Source: Rutidosis leptorrhynchoides
Lineage: Eukaryota > Streptophyta > Magnoliopsida > Asterales > Asteraceae
Length of the DNA stretch: 64,000 nucleotides
Direction: 5' to 3'
Assembly: GCF_046630445.1 (NCBI RefSeq)
Contig: NC_092341.1
Span: 256,027,501-256,091,500, forward strand
Part shown: in pieces, positions 11,078 to 26,428 of the stretch
Layout: every line of letters begins with the position of its first letter
How positions within the stretch are numbered: the first letter of the stretch is position 1
Notes under the pieces: generated by a model
What the model was told of the DNA's origin: nothing
Databases searched by the model: none
Seen by the model: the letters and a program-made list of their open reading frames with translations, nothing else
Made by a program: the position numbers and the translations under genes

Positions 11078-14000
11078 TGTAACGACCCGACTTTTTCGAC
11101 TTGCTTTTGCGCCTTGTGTTTTAGCGAAACTGCGTATTTGTGCGTACTGTGCTACTTTATACTCTGGAACCTTTATATACATGGTTTACTTTCATTTATA
11201 TATTAAAATGTGCCTTAGAGTACGTAGGATACTTAACTTGATCACCAGATGCTTTATGACCGTTAGTATCACTTGACGTTTCGAATAAACCGCGAACTGC
11301 GCACACGTTTAACTTTTGTCGTAATTGGAATATTACGACTATGAAATATTAATTATTATTTTTTAATAATAATTACTTGGGTTTTTGGATGCTTAATTAC
11401 GCGTAGAAATTTAATTAAGCTTACTAGTTAGTCTTGTTGGACTTTCTACCTTGTTGGACTTAAGCCCACCCTACTCTAGCTAGTGGCCTAATTAATTAGC
11501 TCACTTATTAATTACTAGTGACCCATTAATATATAAGACAATTACCCATTTAATTAGAGGGAACATGCTATCAAAAATGTCAAGTATTTTCCATAATGTT
11601 ACATAGGATCCTAGCATAAGTACCTACTTTAGACAACCATTAACTAAAAAGTAGCTTTTTGTCCCCCCTTGTCCCCCCTTAAAATTTCGGCCACCACCAC
11701 CATTCCCTCCCTCATTTCACTATAAATACTAGCCTAATCCCATCCATTTAACACTTGCTCTCATTTGAATTTCACACACACTTGCTCTCTTATTTCCTTT
11801 CTAGTCTTTCTCACTCTAGAAACTTGTAAGCTTTTCTTTTTCTTTTTCTTCTTCTCCTTTCTATTTCGTGGTCATCATCATCATTAAAGATCAAGCTTTT
11901 TAGCTTTGATCTTGATTACATCTTGTTGATTCAAGCATGAATCCTTCAAGAACATGGAAGATTCAACCTTTCTAGCTTTGAATCTTCACCAAATTTGTAG
12001 ATCTAGATTATTTTAGCTTTAATCATGTTATTTTGTTGAAAAGATTCAAACTTGTGTTTGCAATCTTCATGTATCTTAAAGATCCAAGCTTTATGCTTCA
12101 AGATCTTCAAGAACAACCAAGATGCAAGCTTTCTAGCTTGAATCTTCATATCTTATTGTTGGATCTAAGTTTTCTAACTTATTATCTTGTTATTTTGTTA
12201 AAAAAATTCAAACTTGTGTTTGTTATCTTCATGTAACTTAAAGATCCAAGCTTTATGCTTCAAGATCTTCAAGAACAATAAAGGTTCATGCTTTCTAGCT
12301 TTGCAACCTTGTAACTTATGTGAATAGGATCCAAGCTCTCTAGCTTAGGGTTCTATCACCTCATTTGACTTAGATTGTGTTCATACTTGTTTGATTGATG
12401 TAAAGTTTGTAGCTTTAGTTGTAAATGTGACTTGTAATTGTGTTAAGACTAAGAACATGATGTAACCTTGGTTCATCATCCATCTAAGACTCTTGCTTGA
12501 GTTGTATCCTTACTTGGCATTAACATATTGTGTATTTATGGTGGAATCTTAGTCAAGGTGATGCTAACCCATCAACGAGCTGTACACTTGAAGCTACAAG
12601 CATCAAGGATGAGAACCGTGATGAGCATCAAGCATTAAGAACCCCACCGGAGCACTTACCTACTGTTTTTCGTATCTGAACAGACCACCTAGGCTACTGG
12701 AAAGTTTATTTTCAGTTAGTTCGTTTCGAGTAGATGATTTTCCGTTTAGACCTCGTCTTAATCCGAGTTACGGTTTAGGATCTATGGCCTTCCGAAAGTT
12801 AATACTCCTTTGTAACGTTGTGCTGAAAATTCGGACCTACTCGCACTTAGACCGTCTCCACGGTCAAACGAAGACGAGTTAGGTTCTGAAAATTGGTCAG
12901 CAGTTAGGGGACTCATATACGGAGCCATAGCCACTGACTATGCATCTTTTCGATTTACGTAGAGGTCGTAGCAACTGACCGAAGTCAGCCTATTGTTTCG
13001 ATCTCTATTCTTGTCAAACTTACTTAGCTTTTATGATGATGAACGATGATGATGATGACACTTAAACTTATTTTATGCACTATTAGAATTTATAAAAAAA
13101 ACCTACTAACCTACTAACCCTTGATTTAGGTTGACGACCTTTCGGACCGACTTACTACTTGAGTACTTTCATTACCGACTTTACCGCTTTTATCACAGTG
13201 AGTTATAGCATCCCTTTTTTCTTTAATTATTTTGAGACTGAGAATACATGCGCTTTTTACATTTTACATACTAGGCACGAGTACTTAAAATTTATATGTG
13301 TGTGGGTTATACAACGGCATAAACATTCCCCTTAGCACGGTAATGTTTAGTCATTGGTTTTTGAACCGGTGAACGCGAATCTTAGATATGGATCCATAGG
13401 GTTTGACATCCCCACTCAGGCTAGTCGCGCTAGTATTTAACGGGTGTTTAATACTTCGTGAACATACGCACTCGCCAAGTGTACTTTCAGGGGGTTATCA
13501 ACGTTAAGTCTAGTTACCGGGTGCCTACGGTTATACATATACTTTTCATACTGTTTTGTTACACTGAAATCTCGTGGCCTACCTTACGTTACTGTTATAA
13601 CTTAAACTATAGCTCACCAACATTCGTGTTGACTTTTAAGCATGTATTTCTCAGGTGCCTAGAGGTTTCTTGCTTCCGCTGTTAGATTTGCTGTCATGCT
13701 GTTATTGAATTGCTGTTAAGGACCTGCTGTATTAGTTATCCGCTGCATTACTAGAGATGTCTCATTCATGGAACTTTTCTTTTGCATTCGTAGTTTATGT
13801 TAATTTCAAACAATGGCTTTGTAACGACCTTAGGGTCAAATACTTATGTTTATGCTCCTATTCGTAGGATGCACGTTATCTTTTGTAAAACGCTATCGTT
13901 TATGAATGCAAACTGGTTTTCAAATAGCATATAGTGTTTGACCGTGTGAAGATCCTGTTGATGACGAATCGTACACGATAGTTTTGTATGGGGCGTCACA
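11078..14000 (+). repeat. 5' LTR of element A2 (2.9 kb)
   Basis: Runs from TGTAACGACC to GGGGCGTCACA and aligns along its length with 19086-22009, with a few percent of differences by eye. The body contains several 80-130-bp imperfect repeats built on AAGATCCAAGCTTTATGCTTCAAGATC (about 11890-12340). Near 13230-13680 are the GAGAATACATGC and CTCACCAACATT motifs shared with elements B and D. ORFs inside it are chance frames. Confidence 0.92.
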
Positions 14001-14002
14001 TT

Positions 14003-14014
14003 TGGTATCAGAGC
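14003..14014 (+). other. Primer-binding site of element A2 (initiator-Met tRNA type)
   Basis: TGGTATCAGAGC two bases after the LTR terminal CA is the standard plant retrotransposon site complementary to initiator methionine tRNA. Confidence 0.8.
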
Positions 14015-14120
14015 ATTGGTTGTAGGCAATTAGGTAGTATTAGTGAGTCTAGACCGGACCAAGTAGGATTCACTAATAGGACTAATCTACAACTTGCTTG
14101 TTTACTTGCTTCTGCGGAAC

Positions 14121-14276
14121 TTACTGCATGCTACTGTTTACTTTTATTGCTATATGATCTTACTGCATGCTACTGTTTACTTTTACTGCTGTATGAACTT
14201 GCTGCATGCTACCGTTTTCTTTTACTGCTATGTAAACTTGCTGTATGCTTTTGCTTATTCTCACTACTGCATGCTA
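14121..14276 (+). repeat. Four-copy 39-bp minisatellite in the A2 leader
   Basis: Units starting TTACTGCATGCTACTG at 14121 and 14160, then TTGCTGCATG at 14199 and TTGCTGTATG at 14238, are spaced exactly 39 bp. Because 39 is a multiple of three, the overlapping frames read a 13-residue periodic peptide, which I take as a by-product. Confidence 0.85.
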
Positions 14277-16385
14277 CTATCTGCTTTTTGCATGATACTT
14301 CTATTCATACTGTTATTACTGCCATGCTATATACTATTATAGACGATCTAGGTTGCTGTAGTGCCTGATTACGTGCTTGTTTCCTGCCTGCTATTCGCTG
14401 TACCGACTTGGAAAACTTACCTTTCCTAGATTCAGATGTTTTTCTGAACCCTTTTCCCACACGTCTAACCCTAAGGATTAGTATTGTAATCCACCTGTTA
14501 CTACCGTCCCACCGTTCCGGAGATCGAAACGTTACTTCACGCAATCTAGGAAGAGTACCCCTCGGATTACATGCCCGCTGAAGTTGATCCTCAGAGGAGG
14601 AGATATGTGAGGACTTGTCGGAGTAACCGCACCCCGAGCTCACTCTAATTAGCCACGTACAGCGTATGAACATCAGAAGGTTGTTCAGTCCCCACAAGTT
14701 AAACCGTATCCCATACGCTTTCATGACCGTCACTTATCTCTTTCATTCTTCACCACTACTCGATGATCTAACGACACTTCAGGACTTAGGTCCCTAACAC
14801 TCTTAGGCATTAGAGAAGTCGGAAGGACATCTCTTTTCACTAGGTCATAGTGTTTTCCACTGATGCTCAGCCATACCTAAGGACTTGGGAGTCGCCTCAA
14901 AATATATCGTATTACTACTTGCTACACGTACAACTCGATGCGAGACCCAGATTGAATTTCTAGAAAGGAACCTAACGACATTACCTGAACCCGAACATTT
15001 TGAAGAAATTTTGAGACATTTAGGCATTGATGCATGACCTACGGAACCTACGCACCTGTACTGAGAAACCGTGAGACTAAATATGTATATTTTGTTTTGA
15101 GATAGCATAGATAAAGCACCGTTAGATGAAATTGAGTAGAACTTGAAGTGATCACGTTACATTGACCATATGGAGTGATATTGGAATGAACGTACGATTT
15201 AGTACAATATAATGATGCCAGGCCAGCGTGATTATATTGAAGTAAATCATGCAGAAGTTCCCATATTACTATATAAGGAATATGAAGTGATTCAAAGAAA
15301 ATTTTGGTAGGAACCACTCGAGTATACGCATTATGGTCTGTTAGAGGTAGGGAAAGAATAACCACGTAGCCCATATATTGTACAAGGAGGACCTTGATTG
15401 CAGAAATGATAACCCGACAATATGTTATGGATATAGGCACCCTGGACACTTAAGGGAACAGTTCTCAAATGGGAAAAACTTTGGACTTACCTACGGTAAA
15501 GCAATCATTACCCCAGTTATGGAGACTCGCATAGATCCTGATTTTAGTTAGGGTGCATTTCTTCACAACGGTTATTGTCTCGAAGTTGTTTAATACTAGA
15601 GCGATAGAAACCTTATATATAAGAACTTTAGTGTTATGACTAATAAGCCATTAACAACCATAAGAGTTAAGTATTCTATAAGACAAGCTAATAGTAAGCT
15701 GGCAGAGATAAAGGAATAATTTAAGGTAGTACCTTAAAATTAACAGGTGGGTCATTTGGAGATGACCTCATGCCAACAAAACTTGGAAATTTTAATGTAT
15801 TAGTGGAAAGGATTATTTACCTATGCACAAACAAATGTTATTTGAGAAGGTTGATAGAATTTTTTTGCGATAGTATAATAAGACTTGGTTGGAATGGACC
15901 TTAAGATTAACCTAATACTCATCAAGTTAGGAAGTTTGATATAAAAGTTGGAATGGACTTTAGGATTAACCTAATACTCATCAAGTTAGGAAGCTTTGAT
16001 GAAATAGTTGGAACAGACTAGCTTTCAAGGATGAAAGCATAAGTTATTTATGAGAAGATTATTCGTATACCTCACGAGAATGGTGAGCCAAAAGTCATCT
16101 GGGTTACTTCAACAAACCAGAATCCCACAATGGAAATGGGAAGGGATGACGATGGATTTCATCCCAAAGTTACCGAAAACAATAGGTAGTTATGACACTA
16201 TCTGGGTTATCGTTGACCGCCTCACCAAATCTGCTCACTTCCTAGCCATAAAACAAACCGATACAGTGGATAAACTCACACAACGATACATAAAGGAAAT
16301 TGTATCCCATCACTTCAGCGCTTCAGATTCTATATTAAGGACTACCCAAGAATCCTATTTGATACTCATTCTTACGCGACTCTAA
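14277..16385 (+). pseudogene. Element A2 gag-protease-integrase remnant with internal deletion
   Basis: Short shifting frames retain a zinc-knuckle trace (CYGYRHPGHL near 15435) and a protease trace (GSFDEIVGTD near 15990). Directly afterwards comes an integrase segment at 16050-16385: GLLQQTRIPQWKWEGMTMDFIPKLP and [17 protein letters not shown]. The whole RT and RNase H between protease and integrase is absent, so the element could not replicate by itself. The protease trace includes a 59-60-bp tandem duplication (15889-16007). The integrase ends after the first catalytic Asp region. Confidence 0.75.
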
Positions 16386-17935
16386 ATCCTAACTTATTCC
16401 GAGAGATTTCTTATTTGATGATGATCACACCATCATCCTTCTTACTTTGATATTAGTCATACCAGTTCGAAATTTCCAAAATCAATGGGTAGTTAATTCC
16501 CATTCTCATACTCTCCCTTTCGTATCTCACTTATAAGCAACAACTTCACACTTAAGCATTTTTGGTCGAAGGGCTTATGCCCTACTAATAGTCATCAACC
16601 ACATTTAAATTCAATAGTTTTCATTACCTCGTAACATTTTTGCTCAAATATCACCCGAAATTTTCAAAAATCTTTTACTCATAAATCTTTTTGTAACCTC
16701 CAAAATATGAAAATTTTGTTTGCCAAAATTTTACTCACACCATTTTACTGTGCGATCCTCTCAAAGTTTTATAAAAATAAATTTATTTTATTGTCATTCG
16801 TACAAATTTTAGAAACCGTATATGTTATATATAATAAAGTAAATAATTACTTATTTTGACAAATACATATGAAATTTTACTTTCGCATTTACAAAACAAA
16901 TATTTTATTCAAAAAAAATATATTTCACTTTGAATGGTACATGTTGTACATAACCCTAGTTTACTAAGAACTTCGTTTCTTTTCTTACATTGTCACCTAA
17001 AACGGTTTCTATAAAACTTTCGTTGCTTATTATATAAAAATTTTTCGTTGCTTATTCGTATTCAAGTCATCATGAAGACTTTACAACTGTCAAAATTGAG
17101 AGATTCATGTGTGTGTGTGTATGTGATGAAGGCACTTACTACCACGTCCTGCAGAGCCTTCGGGCATCCACTAACACTTAAACCATTCAAAATTTTTGCG
17201 TTACCCTAAGGATCTTATTTGCCACGTCTGTTGGAACGATGCTCTTTCTTACATAATTCGAAGTCCTGACTTATTCCAAGATATTCTCATCTAGCGATAT
17301 TAACACCATCAGTATTCCGACTTTAATGTTAGTCATAACCTGTTTGGCATCTTGCAAATTCAAGAAGCGATTAACTTCTCATCCTCATGCTCTATCCTTC
17401 ATACCTCACTTTTTAGCAATGGCTTCGCACGTGAACATTTTTGAGCCAAAGATTTAAGTCCCTGATAATCATCAAAACTACATTTAATTCATTAGTTTTC
17501 ATTACCTAGTAACATGCCAACCGATGATTCAAAGATTTTTCACTCGACCTTTTTCAACTCGTAACCTCTGAAATACGAAAAACTATGTTTATCAAAATTT
17601 TTACACGTTGATTTTACACGTTGCTTATTTGTGCGGTCCTCACGAGATTTATGGACAAATGAAAGTACTAAAAACTTTTCTATCACTTACGCGATTTATA
17701 AAATCATATATGTATAAATTTACCCTTATTTATTTTTGGTCAGTACATACTAAGTTATACCTTCAAGATAATTAAAAATCGCTCCTTTATTGAGTTGTTT
17801 TAAGTCAACTAATTTTGTGCAAAATGGTACTCGTTATACAAACTTCTAAATTTACCAAGAACTTCGTTCCATTTATGTTATCGCATCAAACGTTCAAAGG
17901 TTTTTCAAAACTTCCTCGGTTGATTTTATTAAAGG
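16380..17935 (+). repeat. Diverged tandem duplication in the A2 3' region, offset about 875 bp
   Basis: 16380-17060 and 17255-17935 can be aligned by eye through many shared blocks: CTTATTCC, TTAGTCAT, CATACCTCAC or CGTATCTCAC, AATTCA-TTAGTTTTCATTACCT, and ACCAAGAACTTCGTT. Between them is a short GTGTGTGTGTAT stretch. No coding potential. Confidence 0.6.
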
Positions 17936-19085
17936 TTTTCGTATTAGACTACACCATGTAGGGATCACACTTCTTCTCTCCCTCCGTTAGGGATGATACT
18001 TACTATTAAAATCTTTGTTAAAAAGGCTTGAGCCACTTTGGGTGGCAGATTTATAAAAATTTATTAGGAAGTCTTTGTACTTGAAAAATGTTCCTTTTAA
18101 GAATAGACATGGCAAAATCGCGAGCCGATAAATCAGTTTTCTGAGGTACACTCAGTGGTCACCCCATTGTAGGAAGGGCACTAGGTGGGTTTCTATTCTC
18201 AATATTTCACGGCTAATCGCAACATCCTCGTAAACATCATCTCTATGAATCAGTAGGTTGAGGTACAAGGAATCGTTTTTGAGATTCTTTTCACTTAGAG
18301 TAAACCGTTCTTTACGACCAAGGGTTCACATATCCTCTCATCTGCGCATCCCCTTAAGTATTAGGACAAATTCAGGATGAACCGCTCGGATAGTTCAATC
18401 TCGTTCAAAGATCACACCTTTCGTGCGGTTTTCTTTCGGAATTGTAGTGTAAGATACTTTAGGAATCTATGAATCTTGTTATCCTCTTGGAAGGGGACTA
18501 CTTAGAACATTTACGGCACTGATGTAGATACTCTACACGTTTCTTCCTCCGTTGGTTACAACTATATGTTGTTCTAGTTAATATTAACCCTAACTTCAAC
18601 ATGTAACTGAAAGGATAAAGTTACATTATGGAACTGTGCTTACATTCCATCCAAGGATAAGTTCACACGCAGTATGTTGTGATCGCCATGTTTTCCATTC
18701 TACCTATCAGCTTTGTATTTCGACATAAGCGCTCAATGTTTTAGATGAGTTTAGTAACATTCATGATGTATTTCATGCATCCAGCTTACTGAAGATGCCT
18801 GTAGGGCTAAAAACATTATCTTCCCTTTTGTGGGCATATATTCAGATGACATACACATGTTAACCAGAAATGAAATCAATTTGTTGATTTCTTAGGACAA
18901 GAGACTAAATCAATGGCATATACCTATTCTTACTTTTATACGCCCAAATACCTTTCAAGGCAAATAACTCACTTCTGAGCCCACGAGTCTCACGGAACTT
19001 TGATAAACTCCTTCTTATCCTAATTAGGTATCGTATTAGTCACTCCTCAAATTTCGGGACGAAATTTCCATTAACAGGTGGGTAA
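17936..19085 (+). other. Non-coding 3' part of A2 up to its 3' LTR
   Basis: No ORF of protein character. Near the end CAAATTTCGGGACGAAATTTCC is followed by AACAGGTGGGTAA, the polypurine tract abutting the LTR. The same GGACGAAATTT block precedes the 3' LTR of element D. Confidence 0.6.
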
Positions 19086-22009
19086 TGTAACGACCCGACT
19101 TTTTCGACTTGCTTTTGTGCCTTGTGTTTTAGCTAAACTGCGTATTTGTGCGTACTGTGCTACTTTATACTCTGGAACCTTTATATACATGGTTTACTTT
19201 CATTTATATATTAAAATGTGCCTTAGAGTACGTAGGATACTTAACTTGATCACCGGATACTTTATGACCGTTAGTGTCACTTGACGTTTAGAATAAACCG
19301 CGAACTGCGCACACGTTTAACTTTTGTAGTAATCGAAATATTACGACTACGAAATATTAATTATTATTTTATAATAATAATTACTTGGGTTTTTGGATGC
19401 TTAATTACGCGTAGAAATTTAATTAAGCTTACTAGTTAGTCTTGTTGGACTTTCTACCTTGTTGGACTTAAGCCCACCCTACTCTAGCTAGTAGCTGAAT
19501 TAATTAGCCCACTTATTAATTACTAGTGACCCATTAATATATAAGACAACTACCCATTTAATTAGAGGGAACATGCTAGCAAAAATGTCAAGTATTATCC
19601 ATAATGTTACATGGGATCCTAGCATAAGTACCTACTTTAGACAACCATTAACCAAAAAGTAACTTTTTGTCCCCCCTTGTCCCCCCTCAAAATTTCTGCC
19701 ACCACCATTCCCTCCCTCATTTCACTATAAATACTAGCCTAATCCCATCCATTTAACACTTGCTCTCATTTGAATTTCACACACACTTGCTCTCTTATTT
19801 CCTTTCTAGTCTTTCTCACTCTAGAAACTTGTAAGTTTTGCCTTTTCTTCTTCTTCTTCTTCTCCTTTCTATTTTGTGGTCATCATCATCATTAAAGATC
19901 ACGCTTTTTAGCTTTGATCTTGATTACATCTTGTTGATTCGAGCATGAATCCTTCAAGAACATGGAAGATTCAAGCTTTCTAGCTTTGAATCTTCACCAA
20001 CTTTGTAGATCTAGATTATTTTAGCTTTAATCATGTTATTTTGTTGAAAAGATTCAAACTTGTGTTTGTAATCTTCATGCATCTTAAAGATCCAAGATTT
20101 ATGCTTCAAGATCTTCAAGAACAACCAAGATGCAAGCTTTCTAGCTTGAATTTTCATATCTTATTGTTGGATCTAAGTTTTCTAACTTATGATCTTGTTA
20201 TTTTGTTAAAAAGATTCAAACTTGTGTTTGTTTTCTTCATGTAACTTAAAGATCCAAGCTTTATGCTTCAAGATCTTCAAGAACAATAAAGGTTCAAGCT
20301 TTCTAGCTTTGCAACCTTGTAACTTGTGTGAATAGGATCCAAGCTCTCTAGCTTAGGGTTCCATTACCTCATTTGACTTAGATTGCGTTCATACTTGTTT
20401 GATTGATGTAAAATTTGTAGCATTAGTTGTAAATGTGACTTGTAATTGCGTTAAGACTAAGAATATGATGCAACATTGGTTCATCATCCATCTAAGACTC
20501 TTGCTTGAGTTGTATCCTTACTTGGTATTAATATATTGTGTTTTGATGGTGGAATCTTAGTCAAGGTGATGCTAACCCATCAACAAGTTGTACACTTGAA
20601 GCTACAAGCATCAAGGATGAGAACCGTGATGAGCATCAAGCATTAAGAACCCCACCGGAGCACTTACCTACTGTTTTTCGTATCTGATCAGACCACCTGG
20701 GCTACTGGAAAGTTTATTTTCAGTTAGTTCGTTTCGAGTAGATGATTTTCCGTTTAGACCTCGTCTTAATCCGAGTTACGGTTTAGGATCTATGGCCTTC
20801 TGAAAGTCAATACTCCTTTGTAACGTTGTGCTGAAAAATTCGGACCTACTCGTACTTAGACCGTCCTCACGGTCAAATAAGACGAGTTAGGTTCTGAAAA
20901 GTGGTCAACGGTTAGGGGACTCATATACGGAGCCATAGCCACTGACTATGCGTCTTTTCGATTTACGTAGAGGTCGTAGCAGCTGACCAAAGTCAGCCTA
21001 TTGTTTCGATCTCTATTCTTGTCAAACTTACTTAGCTTTTATGATGATGAACGATGATGATGATGACACTTAAACTTATTTTATGCACTATTAGAATTTA
21101 TAAAAACAACCTACTGACCTAGTAACCCTTGATTTAGGTTGACGACCTTTCGGACCGACTTACTACTTGCGTACTTTCATTACCGACTTTACCGCTTTTA
21201 TCACAGTGAGTTATAGCATCCCTTTTTACTTTAATTATTTTGGGACTGAGAATACATGCACTTTTTACGTTTTACATACTAGGCATGAGTACTTAAACTT
21301 TATATGTGTGTGGTTTATACAACGGCATAAACATTCCCCTTAGCACGGTAACGTTTAGTCATTGGTTTTTGAACCAGTGAACTCGAATCTTAGATATGGA
21401 TCCATAGGGTTTGACATCCCCACTCGGGCTAGTCGCGCTAGCATTTAACGGGTGTTTAATACTTCGTCAACATACGCACTCGCCAAGTGTACTTTCAGGG
21501 GGTTATAAACGTTAAGTCTAGTTACCGGGTGCCCACGGTTATACATATACTTTTCATACTGTTTTGTTACACTGAAATCTCGTGGCCTACCTTACCCTTA
21601 CTATTACAACTTAAACTATAGCTCACCAACATTCGTGTTGACTTTTAAGCGTGTATTTCTCAGGTGCCTAGAGGTTTCTTGCTTCCACTGTTAGATTTGC
21701 TGTCATGCTGTTATTGAATTGCTGTTAAGGACCTGTTGTATTAGTTATCCGCTGCATTACTAGAGATGTCTCATTCATGGAACTTTTCTTTTGCATTCGT
21801 AGTTTATGTTAATTTCAAACAATGGCTTTGTAACGACCTTAGGGTCAAATACTTATGTTTATGCTCCTATTCGTAGGATGCACGTTATCTTTTGTAAAAC
21901 GCTATCGTTTATGAATGAAAACTGGTTTTCAAACAGCATATAGTGTTTGACCGTGTGAAGATCCTGTTGATGACGAATCGTACACGATGGTTTTGTACGG
22001 GGCATCACA
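19086..22009 (+). repeat. 3' LTR of element A2 (2.9 kb)
   Basis: Full-length partner of 11078-14000, TGTAACGACC to GGGGCATCACA, followed directly by the ATAAG target duplication at 22010-22014. Confidence 0.92.
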
Positions 22010-22014
22010 ATAAG

Positions 22015-22478
22015 GGGTTGGATAGATGAACTACCAAACGTGTTGTGGGCACACCGCATGACCCCAAATGGCGCGACTAATGAAACACCTTTCAGTTTGG
22101 TGTATAGGTCCGACGCTGTAATACCCGCGGAGATAAATGTACCAACCATGCGCATAGCTTCCTTTGATGAAAGTAGCAATAGCGAAGAACTGCGTGAAAA
22201 TCTAAATTTGGTTGAAGAGTGCAGGGAAATGGTGGCAATAAAAGAAGCCATCAACAAGCAAAAAATCGCAAGCTACTATAACAAGCGCGTACAACCATTA
22301 TCTTTTCAATTGGATAATTTGGTATGGCGAAAAAATGAAGCAAGCAGAGCGGAAGACACGGGTAAACTTGGACCTAAATGGGAAGGACCATATAAGGTTA
22401 TTGGTGTAAGTGATACAGGGGCGTATCGATTAGCGAGTTTGGATGAAAGAGCAATAAAGAGTACCTGGCACGCACAAA
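22015..22478 (+). pseudogene. Element A integrase, C-terminal part
   Basis: Element A resumes after A2. LPNVLWAHRMTPNGATNETPFSLVY is the end of the integrase core. It is followed by YYNKRVQPLSFQLDNLVWRK and LGPKWEGPYKVIGV, the GPY/F-type C-terminal domain. The frame is open from 22040 and reaches TWHAQ. It is then cut by element B, whose first bases supply a chance TGA. The last codons lie at 53908-53930. Confidence 0.88.
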
Positions 22479-23170
22479 TGTGACAACCCGGAAATTTTCG
22501 ACCAAATTTAAACTTTAATCTTTATATATTCCCGACACAATAAGCAAAATTTGTAAGTTGAATCTCAAGAATTTTAAACTGTGTTCATACACTCATTTAA
22601 CCTCGACCAAATTCCAATGATTCACGAACTATTATATGAACGAACATGATTATATATGTATATGTGTATATATTATAACTTGAAAACATTAACAAAGTAT
22701 TAGACGTATAATACTTTATATAAACGTATTTGTTTCAAAATATATTCTAATAGTTATCAATGGAATTAAAAGATGATATCAAATGATTGGATTATTAGAT
22801 ACATTTAATTATAATTATGAGTCTCTGTTAAGAGGTCCACTATGATTTGAGAAACCTTTCCTTTTTAACGGTATCCGGAATTGTTAGTAAAAGTGATTTA
22901 CAAAAGTGTCATTTACAAGAGTTAGTCAAAAGTTAAAAATCATTTCCGTTTAAATTTCAAAAATATACTTTACTTGATTAACTCGTGTCCCTCGATAAAG
23001 CAACTCTTTAGTTTTCATATTAAAAACATTATTTGGTAAAATAACTACTATTATTTAAAAACGAGTTAAAACGAACTTTGAAATCTGTTTGGTTTTGAAA
23101 GGCTAAATATTATATCATTAGTTAAAATATTTCAAAAATATTTATTAGGTACAAATTTAAAATTTTAAAT

Positions 23171-23274
<104 letters not shown>

Positions 23275-23703
23275 TAACTTAGTCATAAAATGTCCCAATT
23301 TAAAATAATATATTTTGGTAAACAACGAGTCACTGATTTATAGAAGTAAATGACCACGACGCTCAAATTTTATAAGATACATTTTCATAAAGTAAATTTT
23401 TGATAAATAAGTCAAATTATTATTAAAGGTACATGTCGCATAACATAAAAGGCTAGTTTTCTAAACGTATGAAAGTGCGCTCGAAAAACCGAAAGTGGTA
23501 CATGAGTCGAGTGACAACGTATGACTCATTTGAACAAAAATTACATTTTAACTATGCACGAGAATATAATATAATATTTAATTAATTCTAAATATTAAAT
23601 ATAATATATATTAAATAATATATAATTTACGTGTATCATATGTGTAATAAGTAAAATAAGTGTCGGCAACTTCCATTAGTCGAATGTGAGCAGTAAATGG
23701 ACA

Positions 23704-23751
23704 TCATGCGATCACATGAGGACTCCCTCACAACCCCATGCGATCGCATGG
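23704..23751. repeat. Paired 16-bp palindromes, 32-bp spacing, in solo LTR B
   Basis: TCATGCGATCACATGA (23704) and CCATGCGATCGCATGG (23736) start 32 bp apart. The second is a perfect palindrome. The same arrangement recurs at 25831, 49500 and 51301. Confidence 0.85.
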
Positions 23752-24445
23752 CTGAGGGAGAGAGGTCAGGTCTTTAAAGTTCGCTCGATTTCATGTTTGG
23801 GATCATTTTTTTTCCATTCACTCGCACACACACATATACTCCCTCTATATTACCTTATTTATTATTATTTATATTATTATTATTATGATTCATATTAAGA
23901 TTAATATTATTAGTAATAATATTATTAGGAGTATTGGTAATATTATTAGTATTATTTACATAAAATACTACGACGAGGTCATGAGCGGGATTATTTCAAA
24001 AACGGATTTTTCGAGCGGGATAGAGCTAAGGAAATTATGGGTTATAGCTATGGAGGTTATAGGTATGGTTCATGGATATGCTCGTGAGGTCAATTTAGTG
24101 TTTATCGTCTCTGTTGCGTCTACATACCTTTCCTGCAATATTGAATCTCAATATTGATACGTGAGCACTCATAACTTAACTTTCATTTATTAATAGTGTA
24201 TCCCTGACTAGTGCTCGAGTATATAGAATTATGCATGCTTGTACTTTTGATATTGCCATTAGAAAGGTTATGTTGAATCCTGAATTAGTTACATATGCGG
24301 TTGAGATAAGGTATAAGATATGCATGTCATTGGAAAGCTAGCGAAAAATTAAGAACTTTTCATTTAGATATCGAATAGTTTTGATGAACGGATTAGAAGT
24401 TATAGTCAATTGAATATTTGTATTATTATTAAAAATGATTATTAT

Positions 24446-26428
<1,983 letters not shown>

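Larger units (their letters stand above)
11078..22009 (+). mobile_element. Element A2: Tekay-type LTR retrotransposon nested in A integrase
   Basis: LTRs at 11078-14000 and 19086-22009 both begin TGTAACGACCCGAC and end TCACA. The target duplication is ATAAG at 11073-11077 and 22010-22014. The primer-binding site TGGTATCAGAGC matches initiator-Met tRNA. The 5.1-kb interior is decayed: it has gag, protease and integrase traces but no reverse transcriptase. I assign it to the Tekay chromoviruses from the integrase segment and the shared LTR motifs. Confidence 0.92.

Noticed and set aside
14305-14733. 142-codon minus-strand ORF
   Set aside because: Antisense to the decayed gag leader of A2; no features.
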